Positions 45,233 through 53,734 of a DNA stretch of 64,000 nt are shown here, in pieces. Where the stretch lies: positions 336,970-400,969 of the forward strand of contig CP091137.1 of the NCBI GenBank assembly GCA_021582295.1. Direction: 5' to 3'. Source of the DNA: Candidatus Thiovulum stygium (GTDB lineage: Bacteria; Campylobacterota; Campylobacteria; Campylobacterales; Thiovulaceae). Under the pieces are notes generated by a model that ran no database searches, was not told the origin of the DNA, and worked only from the letters and a program-made list of their open reading frames with translations. The first letter of the stretch is position 1. Every line of letters begins with the position of its first letter. The position numbers and the translations under genes were made by a program.

Positions 45233-46857
45233 TTGCTTTCTATTATTGTTACAACCTTATTTTTAACTCTTGTCTTAAATGTTCTTTTAAAAAAAATTAA
45301 GATGCCACCTATAATTGGATATATATTTACTGGAACAATGATTACATATATTTTTAATTTAAATGATGCAGTAAATAATAAAGACTTAAAAGAGATCGCA
45401 GAATTTGGTATAGCATTTTTAATGTTTACTATCGGACTAGAATTGTCAGTAACACATTTACGAGATATTAGATATCAAGTTTTTATTTTAGGTTCTCTTC
45501 AAATTATTTTAACAGGCGGATTATCTTTTATAATTTCTTATATATTATTAAATATAGATTTATATAGTTCTATTGTAATATCTATGGTTATTCCTCTTTC
45601 ATCAACAGCAATAGTTCTAAAAAGTCTCAATGAAACTGGAGAAATAAATAGAAAATATGGCAAAAATGGTCTAGGTATTTTAATTATGCAAGATATCGCT
45701 GTTATTCCAATTTTATTAATTATATGGTTTTTATCAACTAATTTGCATCATACTGGATCTCAAAGTGAAGGAACTATTTTTATAATTCTTAAAATGATGC
45801 TCGGTGGAACTTTATTAGTTGGAACTCTTGTTTTTATTGGAAAATATCTTTTAGAACCATTTTTAAATATTATTACTAAAACTCAATCAGATGAACTTTT
45901 TGTTACAGCAATTTTATTTTTAGCTATAGGTTCAGCACATCTTGCCCATATTTTTGGTTTTTCGTTATCAATGGGTGCTTTTATAGCTGGAATGCTAATC
46001 GCAGAAACAAAATATAAACATCAAGTAGAAACTAACTTGATTCCATTTAGAGATATTTTACTAGGTATATTTTTTATAACAGTTGGTATGCAAATTAAAT
46101 TAGATATTGTATTGCAAAATATATATCTATTATTCATTTTAATTCCAGTTATATTTATTATTAAATTTGCTGTAATTTATTATATTACAGGCTTTAAAAA
46201 TATAAAAAGAACAAGATTAAAAACAGCTGTTATTTTAGTTCAAATTGGTGAATTTGCTCTAGCAGTTCTTGAATTATCAACCTCATCAGAAATTATAAAA
46301 CCAGAATACTCGCAACTTTTAATTATAATTACTGTTTTATCTATGATTTTAACCCCAATGTTATTAACAAATTTGAGTAATATCGTTGATAAATTTATGA
46401 GTAATTCTCTTGAAAGTGAAAGTGAAAAGATAAATTTAGGAATGCCTCCAAGCTCTGTTGTTATTTTAGGTTATGGCGAATTTGGACAAAATGTAGCCAA
46501 AGTTTTACAATCTCATAATATAAGTTATTCAATTATTGAGAATAATATCGATACTTATTATAAAGGTATGGAACATGGCGAACATATTATTTTTGGAAAT
46601 GCTTCTAAAAAAATATTCTTTATTTAGCTGTTTTAAACTGGGAACAAAAAGTTGTTGTTGCAATCAATAATCCAAAAAAGTTATATCAAGTTTGTGAAAT
46701 GATTACTAATATTGTTCCAATTGATAATATTATTGTTAAAGTTCATAGTGAAGCTGAAAAAAGAGAAATCAGTAGTTTAAATATAACTAATGTTATAGTT
46801 GAAAATGATATTACAAGCAAAGCTGTTCTTGAACTTATTACAAAAAATATTGTTTAA
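45233..46857 (+). CDS. Kef-type (CPA2) cation/proton antiporter with TrkA-N domain, frameshifted
   Basis: TTG start after AAGGAG (45221). About 12 membrane helices (residues 1-390), with the CPA2 core PPIIGYIFTGTMI, ELSVTHLRD and FSLSMGAFIAGMLIAE, then a Rossmann TrkA-N domain starting VVILGYGEFGQNVAKVL. The frame stops early at 46627. One extra base in the A7 run at 46607-46613 continues KKNILYLAVLNWEQKVVVAINN to a stop at 46857, giving about 541 residues with a complete nucleotide-binding domain. Monovalent cation (K+ or Na+) export in exchange for H+ is inferred. Confidence 0.85.
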
Positions 46858-47782
46858 TAAAATATTCTTTTATTTTGAAAGGATTTTATCCAACCCTATT
46901 AATAATAATATTATTGATTGGATTATTCCTATTATTCTATTACCTTTTTCAACTATATATTGTTTTATAATTATCTCAATTGCTTTTATTAAAAATTTAA
47001 ATGCTAAAATTTATCACGAAAATATAATTGGAATTGGTAATCTGGTTCTTGGTGGAAGTGGTAAAACTCCTCTTATTATAACTCTAGCTGAAATAGAATT
47101 AAAAAAAATAAACAGGTTGGTATTTTACTTCGTGGTTATGGTCGCAACTCATCAGGAACAAAATTAGTTTCGCATAATGGAAAAATTCTAATTTCAGTAG
47201 ATGAAAGTGGTGACGAAGCAAGATTATATGTCGATAAACTCAAATTTGCCAATTTATCAGTAGTTGTAGCAGAAGATAGAATATCAGGTATATTATTATT
47301 AAAAAATTTAAAAACTGATATAATTTTTCTTGATGACTCTTTTAGACAACATCATATTATAAAAAAAGTGGAATATTTAATATTATCTGATAATAAAAAT
47401 AGATTTTGTCTTCCTGCTGGTGGCTATCGAGAAAAAAATGGTGGTTTAAAAAAATATTATCGAAATAAGTGAAAATATAGATTTTATTAGAAAAGTTAAA
47501 ATAGATAATATTACTGAAAAAATGATATTAGTTACAGCTATTTCTAAACCAGAAAGATTATATAAATATATTGATAAAAATATTCCTAAATATATATATC
47601 CAGATCATAGTAATTTTAATAAAATAGAACTATTAAATATTTTAGAGCAAGAAAAAGGAACTTCGATTTTAACAACAGAAAAAGACTTTACTAAAATGAA
47701 AGAGTTCAATATAGCGATCTCTTTGATAAAATTAGAGATAGAATTTATAACAGGAGGAAAATTTGACAGTAGAAGAGTTTGA
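46850..47782 (+). CDS. lpxK: Tetraacyldisaccharide 4'-kinase, two frameshifts
   Basis: Phosphorylates the lipid A precursor at the 4' position in the inner membrane. TTG start overlapping the antiporter stop (46850). An N-terminal helix (WIIPIILLPFSTIYCFIIISIAF) precedes IGNLVLGGSGKTPL, the LpxK-type P-loop. The frame breaks at A8 47101-47108 (one base short; the next frame reads GILLRGYGRNSSGTK, then VVAEDR and FLDDSFRQHH) and again at A7 47448-47454 (one base extra or two short), after which the end is normal. lpxK is essential in nearly all Gram-negatives with lipid A, so these breaks are probably read errors. Confidence 0.82.
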
Positions 47783-49298
47783 AAAAATTATTGAAAGTTA
47801 TAAACGGGAATATTTAACTATTGTAAAAAAAATAGGAGCTGACCATATTTGGATGGCTCCAAATAAAGGTGATTGGTATCATTCTCAATATTTTGTTATT
47901 GATGTAAAACGAAATAGTAGTAGCGGTAGCGGTCAAGATGTTGATTTAACTTTTGCTGTAAATGATGCAAGTATTGCAAATCCAGTGATGATTGCAAATT
48001 TACAACTATTAAAAACTTATATTCAAAAAGAGAATTTTAAATATTCATTGATACAAGATGCAAAAAATAAATTTAAAGAGATTAGTGATAAGTTTCCATT
48101 TGTAAAAGCTGAAAAAGAGTCAAAAGTTATATATATGGATCGTGATAGTAAAATTAATAATATTGATGTTGGCTTTTCACCAGCAATTATTAAACAACCT
48201 CAACCTGTTTTACCTGTTGCAAATAATAGTGAAGCAGAAAAAATATTTGGCGATTTACATCTTAATAATGAAATTAAAGCATCTTTTTATAATGGTTTAA
48301 AAAGTAAAGGTTTTGTAATACTTGCAGGAATAAGTGGTATTGGAAAAACAAAAATATTTGAAAATTTCGTTCGTCATTTTGTCTCTCAAACAGCAAAAGA
48401 TAATTTCGTTTTTGTATCAATTCGTCCAGATTTTCGAGATACAAAATCACTTTTAGGTTATTATAATCCGCTTTCTGAAGAATATCAAATTACCCCTCTT
48501 TTAGAACTTTTAATTAGAGCTAATGATGATTTAAAAACTCCACATTTTGTTCTATTTGACGAAATGAATTTAGCAAGAGTTGAATATTATTTTGCAGATT
48601 TTCTAAGTGTTCTTGAATCTCAACGAGACACAAATGGTTATACAACACAATCTATTCAACTTCATAATAGTATGAGTGATAAAGTTCGTCAGCAACGAGT
48701 TCCTCGAGATATGAAAATCCCACCAAATGTATATTTTATTGGCAGTGTAAATATTGATGAAACTACTCATATGTTTTCTCCAAAAGTTATCGATCGTGCT
48801 TTTACTATTGAATTTGATGTTGGTTCATTTAAAAAATATACTGAATTTTTAGAAGATAGACTTGTTGAAGATTATACTTTGTCCGCTGATTTTAAAAAAT
48901 TAATGAAAAAAGATTTTATAAATCAAGGCAAATATACTGTTATTAAAAAAGATGAAAATTTCGTTGATACAGCTCTTTTACATTTTGATGATTTAGAAAA
49001 TTTAAATTTAATGTTACCAAAACATTTAAGATTTGGTTATAGAGTTTTCGATGAAATTATAGCTTTTATTATAAATTCTCGAGAATCTGTAATAAAATTT
49101 AATGATGATAATGAAGCCTTTGATATTGCTATAAAAATGAAAATTTTACCTAAGTTTCATGGCACAAGAGATAAATTAGAGACTATTTTTGATAATTTAA
49201 GTAATTTTGCAGAACGAAAAAAATGGAATCATACTCTGAAAAAAATAAATAGCATGAGAGAAAATATGATCTCAATGGGCTATACAAGTTTTATGTAG
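47763..49298 (+). CDS. Orphan McrB-like AAA+ ATPase
   Basis: 511 residues, TTG start with AGGAGG (47752-47757). The AAA+ domain (from about 175) has Walker A GISGIGKTKI, Walker B VLFDEMNLARVEYYFADFL, and FIGSVNIDETTHMFSPKVIDRAF (sensor and arginine finger), all typical of the McrB branch; McrB-specific MNxxD-type GTP motif is seen as VNIDE. The N-terminal 140 residues are an unrecognised domain (DHIWMAPNKGDWYHSQYF) where McrB has its DNA-reader. No McrC nuclease adjoins; lpxK overlaps by 20 bp and dedA follows. Could be a defence ATPase without its nuclease or a housekeeping relative. Confidence 0.75.
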   Translation: MTVEEFEKIIESYKREYLTIVKKIGADHIWMAPNKGDWYHSQYFVIDVKRNSSSGSGQDVDLTFAVNDASIANPVMIANLQLLKTYIQKENFKYSLIQDAKNKFKEISDKFPFVKAEKESKVIYMDRDSKINNIDVGFSPAIIKQPQPVLPVANNSEAEKIFGDLHLNNEIKASFYNGLKSKGFVILAGISGIGKTKIFENFVRHFVSQTAKDNFVFVSIRPDFRDTKSLLGYYNPLSEEYQITPLLELLIRANDDLKTPHFVLFDEMNLARVEYYFADFLSVLESQRDTNGYTTQSIQLHNSMSDKVRQQRVPRDMKIPPNVYFIGSVNIDETTHMFSPKVIDRAFTIEFDVGSFKKYTEFLEDRLVEDYTLSADFKKLMKKDFINQGKYTVIKKDENFVDTALLHFDDLENLNLMLPKHLRFGYRVFDEIIAFIINSRESVIKFNDDNEAFDIAIKMKILPKFHGTRDKLETIFDNLSNFAERKKWNHTLKKINSMRENMISMGYTSFM

Positions 49299-49307
49299 GA
49301 ATATAAA

Positions 49308-49907
49308 ATGGAAGATTTTTTAATAGAACTTCTAAAAGAATATGGATATATTGTTCTATTTTTGTGGAGTGTTTTAGAAGGCGAAACAGGTTTAGTAATG
49401 GCTGGGATCATGATTCATACTGGTGATATGATTTTACCTCTTTCTATTTTTGTTGCTGGATTAGGTGGTTTTGTAGGAGATCAAATATATTTTTATATTG
49501 GTCGTTTCAATCGAGCTTATATTCATAAAAAATTAAAAACTCAAAGAAGAAAATTTGCACTTGCTACACTTTTATTACGAAAATATGGATGGTGGATAGT
49601 TTTTGTTCAAAGATATCTATATGGTTTAAGAACTATTTTACCAATGACAATTGGAACAACAAAATACAGTGCAAAAACTTTTGGAATTTTAAATTTTATA
49701 AGTGCATTTATTTGGGCTTCTGCTACTATCATTCCTGCATATATTTTTGGTGAAGAAATTTTAAGAGTCGTCCATTTTGCAAAAGAACATCTTGAATTTG
49801 CAATTCCATTTGCAATTATTTTAGCTAGTTCTGTTGGTTACTATTTTCACAAACAAACTGCTCCAAAACCTCAACCTCATCGAAATAAAAAAATCAATAA
49901 AGTTTAA
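49308..49907 (+). CDS. DedA/SNARE-associated family membrane protein
   Basis: 199 residues, about five hydrophobic segments. DedA signatures: FLWSVLEGETGLVMAGIM, LGGFVGDQIYFYIGR and RYLYGLRTILPMTIGTTKYSAKTF. The family is linked to flipping of undecaprenyl phosphate or phosphatidylethanolamine across the inner membrane. Ends 4 nt before the T2SS operon; the tail is basic and Pro-rich. Confidence 0.88.
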   Translation: MEDFLIELLKEYGYIVLFLWSVLEGETGLVMAGIMIHTGDMILPLSIFVAGLGGFVGDQIYFYIGRFNRAYIHKKLKTQRRKFALATLLLRKYGWWIVFVQRYLYGLRTILPMTIGTTKYSAKTFGILNFISAFIWASATIIPAYIFGEEILRVVHFAKEHLEFAIPFAIILASSVGYYFHKQTAPKPQPHRNKKINKV

Positions 49908-49910
49908 ATA

Positions 49911-50984
49911 TTGAAATATAAATTTTGCCGTAAAGGTATAGCTCTATATATAACTTTAGGGCTAATTACAATAATTTCTATGGTAATAATGAGATCTTTT
50001 GATCTCATTACCGCAGGTTTTAAACATGTTGAAAATGTCGAAAAGATAAATCAAACAAAAATAGTTGTAGCAGATACCGAAAAAATATTAGCTGTTTTAT
50101 TGTCTGAAATAAAAAATTCTGATCTATTATTAGCTTTTATTGGAGCTTATCCACCTGTCATAGATAAAGATGGTAGATTTCTTGTTGCTCTCGAATCAAA
50201 ACCTTTTCACACTGGCATAAATATTAATACGATTATAGAAGATAAAAATGAATCAAATAACAGTGATGAAACTCCAAAAATTCAAGTTCTAAAAGAAAAA
50301 TATGATGACCTATTTGTTTATATTTTTAATACATATCATATAAAAGATGGCGAACTTTTTTTAAATATTCTTCTTGATACTCTTGATACTGATTATGTTG
50401 AACGAACAATGAACAGTGAAATTGCTATAAAAGACATAAATTTTATAAATGGGCTTATTCCAAATCGCAAAATCTTCGATAGAATCGTTGCTGAATATCA
50501 AGAATTAAGTGAAGACAATGAAATTCAAAATGTTCCGTGGGCAGATTTTTTTATTTTTACACATATAAATAGTGAAACATTAATAGATTGCAATTTTATG
50601 ACTAGAAATTTAGCTGAAGCTATAAAACTAGAAATAGAAGACATTATCGATTTAAATGGTGATAATTTACATCAAAATAATAATGGAGGCAAAAATAAAA
50701 AAAGTTTGAAAAATTTAGATAATGATGACGATATAAATTCAAATAATTTTAATAATTCTGATGAAAATGATAATAGTTTAGCTATTACTTGTGAAAGTAT
50801 AAAAGATAATAAAAATAATGATATTAAAAATAAGTTTAACATTAGAGCATTTGAAAATAATCAAAGTCAAACTTATTATCTATTAGGAACTGTTTCTTAT
50901 AATGCCAATATCATAGAAGAGAGCTTTAATTTTATATATGATTTAAAAAGTAAAAGGATAGTTGATCTTGAACTTGTTCAATAA
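49911..50984 (+). CDS. gspK: GspK-like minor pseudopilin
   Basis: 357 residues, TTG start. Leader LKYKFCRKG-IALYITLGLITIISMVIM looks like a pseudopilin of the GspK type: cleavable after Gly and lacking Glu at +5, as GspK does. The mature domain has the GspK GININTI motif and D-x-x-D-x-D (LLDTLDTDYVE). An Asn/Asp-rich insertion (residues 250-300) is probably disordered. Caps the pseudopilus tip. Overlaps the gspL-like gene by 23 bp. A perfect 10-bp inverted repeat lies in the codons of the hydrophobic helix. Confidence 0.72.
   Translation: MKYKFCRKGIALYITLGLITIISMVIMRSFDLITAGFKHVENVEKINQTKIVVADTEKILAVLLSEIKNSDLLLAFIGAYPPVIDKDGRFLVALESKPFHTGININTIIEDKNESNNSDETPKIQVLKEKYDDLFVYIFNTYHIKDGELFLNILLDTLDTDYVERTMNSEIAIKDINFINGLIPNRKIFDRIVAEYQELSEDNEIQNVPWADFFIFTHINSETLIDCNFMTRNLAEAIKLEIEDIIDLNGDNLHQNNNGGKNKKSLKNLDNDDDINSNNFNNSDENDNSLAITCESIKDNKNNDIKNKFNIRAFENNQSQTYYLLGTVSYNANIIEESFNFIYDLKSKRIVDLELVQ
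49987..50010 (+). repeat. Perfect 10-bp inverted repeat inside gspK
   Basis: TAATGAGATC-TTTT-GATCTCATTA: a stem of ten pairs with a T4 loop, starting 76 nt after the gspK start. It would fold in the mRNA early in the coding region. Confidence 0.6.
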
Positions 50985-51948
50985 ATTAAAAAATATAACA
51001 TTTAAGAAAAAAAGTAGTAGAGTTGATTATGTTGCAAAATATAGCCAATTTGATAATAATGATAAAGAAACTAGAAATATAGTTTTAGCACCTAGTTTTT
51101 ACTGGATTAAGCGGGAAAATATTGCAGTTCGTTCTGAAAGAGATGCAATGAAATTTGCTCAATCTGTTTTTGATGGTGTTCTTTCTGAAGAGTTCGATAA
51201 ATTTAAATATTTGGTGATTCGCGAACCTACAAAAGAAAATATGTTTTTCTTTATAGCATATAAACCCGATGATATTTTAAAAGAGTTGTTAGCTATAGGT
51301 ATAGATGAAAAAAATATTAAAAAAATATATATGGCTCAAAGTGAGTTTCAAAGTATAGAATCTCCCAAATATATTAATAATAATCGTGCAATTATTTCAA
51401 TTGACGGTATAATCTCTGAAATTCCAATCACTACCAATAATATTAATGAAAAAGATTTTTTAAATAATTATCTAAAAAATAGTTATAGAACTAAATATGG
51501 TATAAAATTAAAAACTAGTGATTTAAAAAATTCAAATTTATTAATAGCCTCATTTATACCTTTTGCAATTTCATTATATTTAGCCACAGATATATATAAA
51601 TTATATATAGATATACAAAAATTACAAATAGAAATGGATAAAGAAAAAGATATTTATAAATTGCCTGAAACCTCTTTTCAAACTGAAAGTTTGCTTAAAA
51701 AATTTGAAAATATTGAAACTGAACAGAGTGAATTAAGAGATACTTTATATTGGTTAAGTGAAACTAAATTTGAAGATTTAGGAAAAATTTATAATTTTGT
51801 TATAGCAAAAAATGGTGATTTTTCTTTTAAATTTAAAATAAAACAGCGAGAAAAAATGAATGATATAAAAATGATAATTCAAAAAAAGAGTAAAAAATTT
51901 AATATAAATGAAAATGGCGATATGCTAGATGTGAGTTTTAAAAAATGA
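50962..51948 (+). CDS. gspL: GspL-like T2SS inner-membrane platform protein
   Basis: 328 residues. A large cytoplasmic N-terminal part (1-195), one membrane helix (LLIASFIPFAISLYLATDIY, near 200-220), then a periplasmic coiled coil and small alpha/beta domain (TLYWLSETKFEDLGKIYNFV). This is GspL topology; the cytoplasmic domain normally binds GspE. Sequence similarity to textbook GspL is low, so the call depends on topology and on position between gspK and gspM. Confidence 0.6.
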   Translation: MILNLFNKLKNITFKKKSSRVDYVAKYSQFDNNDKETRNIVLAPSFYWIKRENIAVRSERDAMKFAQSVFDGVLSEEFDKFKYLVIREPTKENMFFFIAYKPDDILKELLAIGIDEKNIKKIYMAQSEFQSIESPKYINNNRAIISIDGIISEIPITTNNINEKDFLNNYLKNSYRTKYGIKLKTSDLKNSNLLIASFIPFAISLYLATDIYKLYIDIQKLQIEMDKEKDIYKLPETSFQTESLLKKFENIETEQSELRDTLYWLSETKFEDLGKIYNFVIAKNGDFSFKFKIKQREKMNDIKMIIQKKSKKFNINENGDMLDVSFKK

Positions 51949-52352
51949 GTCAAGTAAATCGAGTACATATATATATATTAGCTTTTGCTTCAGTTTTAAT
52001 GTTTATTTTATATTTTAAACGAGAAGAATATAAAACAAATATCAATAATATGTTGATTACAGTTGAATCACTAGAAAAGAATGGAGTTAAATTAACAGAC
52101 TTGAGAAATAGATGGGATTCAAAAAATGTTAAAGAATCGATTCAAAAATATTTAGAAAATATAACTCAAAAAGGGAAAACTAGAAAAACTGGTTCGAGAA
52201 TCTCATATCAATTTGATGAGATTTCTAAAAGTGAGTTTGATAAACATGTTAAAAAAATATTTCAAGCTTCAACAGAGGTAACTAGATTTTCAGTTGAACG
52301 AAATAACGATTTTAATCTGAGTTTTAATATTGAATTGGAGATTGGTCGATGA
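51945..52352 (+). CDS. gspM: GspM-like T2SS protein
   Basis: 135 residues. One N-terminal membrane helix (residues 8-22) and a periplasmic ferredoxin-like domain at the C-terminus (TEVTRFSVERNNDFNLSFNIELEI). GspM stabilises GspL in the assembly platform. Overlaps gspL by 4 bp (ATGA) and gspN by 4 bp. The call rests on size, topology and gene order. The last codons and stop (CGA TGA) contain a dispersed octamer copy. Confidence 0.6.
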   Translation: MSQVNRVHIYILAFASVLMFILYFKREEYKTNINNMLITVESLEKNGVKLTDLRNRWDSKNVKESIQKYLENITQKGKTRKTGSRISYQFDEISKSEFDKHVKKIFQASTEVTRFSVERNNDFNLSFNIELEIGR

Positions 52353-52873
52353 GGTTTATTTGGTCGTTTTTAATATTTTTAATCTCATTTTATATAATGT
52401 TAGTTATATTTTTACCTCGCGAACGAGCTTGGTATTTTGCAGAAATTTTTTTAGAAAAGTATAATATTGTTATTACAGATGAACAAGTAAATAGTTTTAC
52501 TCCTATACTTGAATTGTCAAATGGTAAAATTGATTATTCTGGAATGGAAGTTGCAAAATTTGAAACTTCATCAATTTTTCCAGCTTTTTTTTATAATTCT
52601 ATTAATATTTATAATATAAAAGTTGGAAAAGATTTCCAACAATTTCGCGAATTAGATTTTAATAAATTATCTGCCGAATATTCAGTTGGTCAATATCAGA
52701 AAGTTTTTGTTTTCGGTGAAGGCTCTTTCGGAGAAATTAAAGGTAGAATTAATATTCTTGATAGAACTATTGATTTATTATTAATTCCAACTGAAAATTT
52801 TAAGAAAAATTCTCTAATTGGAATGTTTAAAAAACATGATAATGGAGGTTATATATATAATGGTAAATTCTAA
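52349..52873 (+). CDS. gspN: GspN-like T2SS protein
   Basis: 174 residues. One N-terminal membrane helix (residues 4-22), then a beta-rich periplasmic domain with paired strands (ILELSNGKIDYSG, NIYNIKVGKDF, FGEGSFGEIKGRINI), as in GspN. GspN is dispensable in many T2SS and its function is poorly defined. Start ATG lies within GATGAGGT at 52348. Overlaps gspC by 14 bp. Confidence 0.55.
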   Translation: MRFIWSFLIFLISFYIMLVIFLPRERAWYFAEIFLEKYNIVITDEQVNSFTPILELSNGKIDYSGMEVAKFETSSIFPAFFYNSINIYNIKVGKDFQQFRELDFNKLSAEYSVGQYQKVFVFGEGSFGEIKGRINILDRTIDLLLIPTENFKKNSLIGMFKKHDNGGYIYNGKF

Positions 52874-53734
52874 GAATTTATATATAAAAAGTGCTATTTA
52901 TGGTTCAACTTTATCTATTTTATCGTTATCTGCTCTAAATTTTTATTTACCTTCGCATTCAATTATAAAAAGTGGCGAACAACCATTTCACCAGTTTTAT
53001 ATATATAAATTAGGACAACTTTTTGTTGATGATATTAAACTTGAAGCTCCAAAAAAGAAGAACCTCCAAAAGTTGAAGAAAAAATTTATGATTTGAAAAA
53101 ATGGAAACTCATTGGAACTTTTTTAAGTAAAAATGATGGTTTTGCCACTGTTGAAGATGGAAAAGATGTTCAACTTATAGTTTTAAATGATATTTATAAA
53201 GGCTATGAACTTGTTGATTTAAAAATTGAAGAAGCTATTTTTAAAAATAGTGGCAAATCATATTCTTTGAAAATAGATAACGAAAAAACTAGAAAAGATA
53301 TTACCGATGCAAAAAACAAAAAAGGTAATAAAAATAACAAAACTGAAATTGAAGAAATATCAGAAGATAAAAATATGAATATAGAAACTAAGGTTGATCC
53401 GAAAACTAATGAGATTCGTTCAGCAAATGTTAAACGAGATGATATAAATTTTTATGTTAAAAATGTTGGACAAATTTGGCAAAATATTCGATTTAAAGAC
53501 TATCGCGAAGATCGACAATTAAAAGGCTTTCAAGTTACTTTTGTTAAAAATGGTTCATCTTTTCAACAACTTGGACTTCAAACTGGAGATATTATTTTGG
53601 CTATAAATGGCGAAGAAGTTACTAGTTATGCTCAAGTTCAAAAATATTATACGAATATTGGCAAAATGAAAAGCTTAAATCTAAAAATTAAGCGAAATGG
53701 AGAAGAAAAGGATATAGATTATGCGATTAATTAA
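52860..53734 (+). CDS. gspC: GspC-like T2SS protein with PDZ domain, frameshifted
   Basis: ATG at 52860 after GGAGG (52844-52848). N-terminal membrane helix (SAIYGSTLSILSLSALNFYL), then a linker that breaks at A6 53051-53056; one added A continues EAPKKEEPPKVEEKIYDLKKWK into the downstream frame. The next part has the homology-region strand WKLIGTFLSKNDGFATVEDG and a C-terminal PDZ domain (GLQTGDIILAINGEEVTSY). Joined product about 291 residues, normal for GspC, which links the inner platform to the secretin and selects substrates. Confidence 0.8.
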
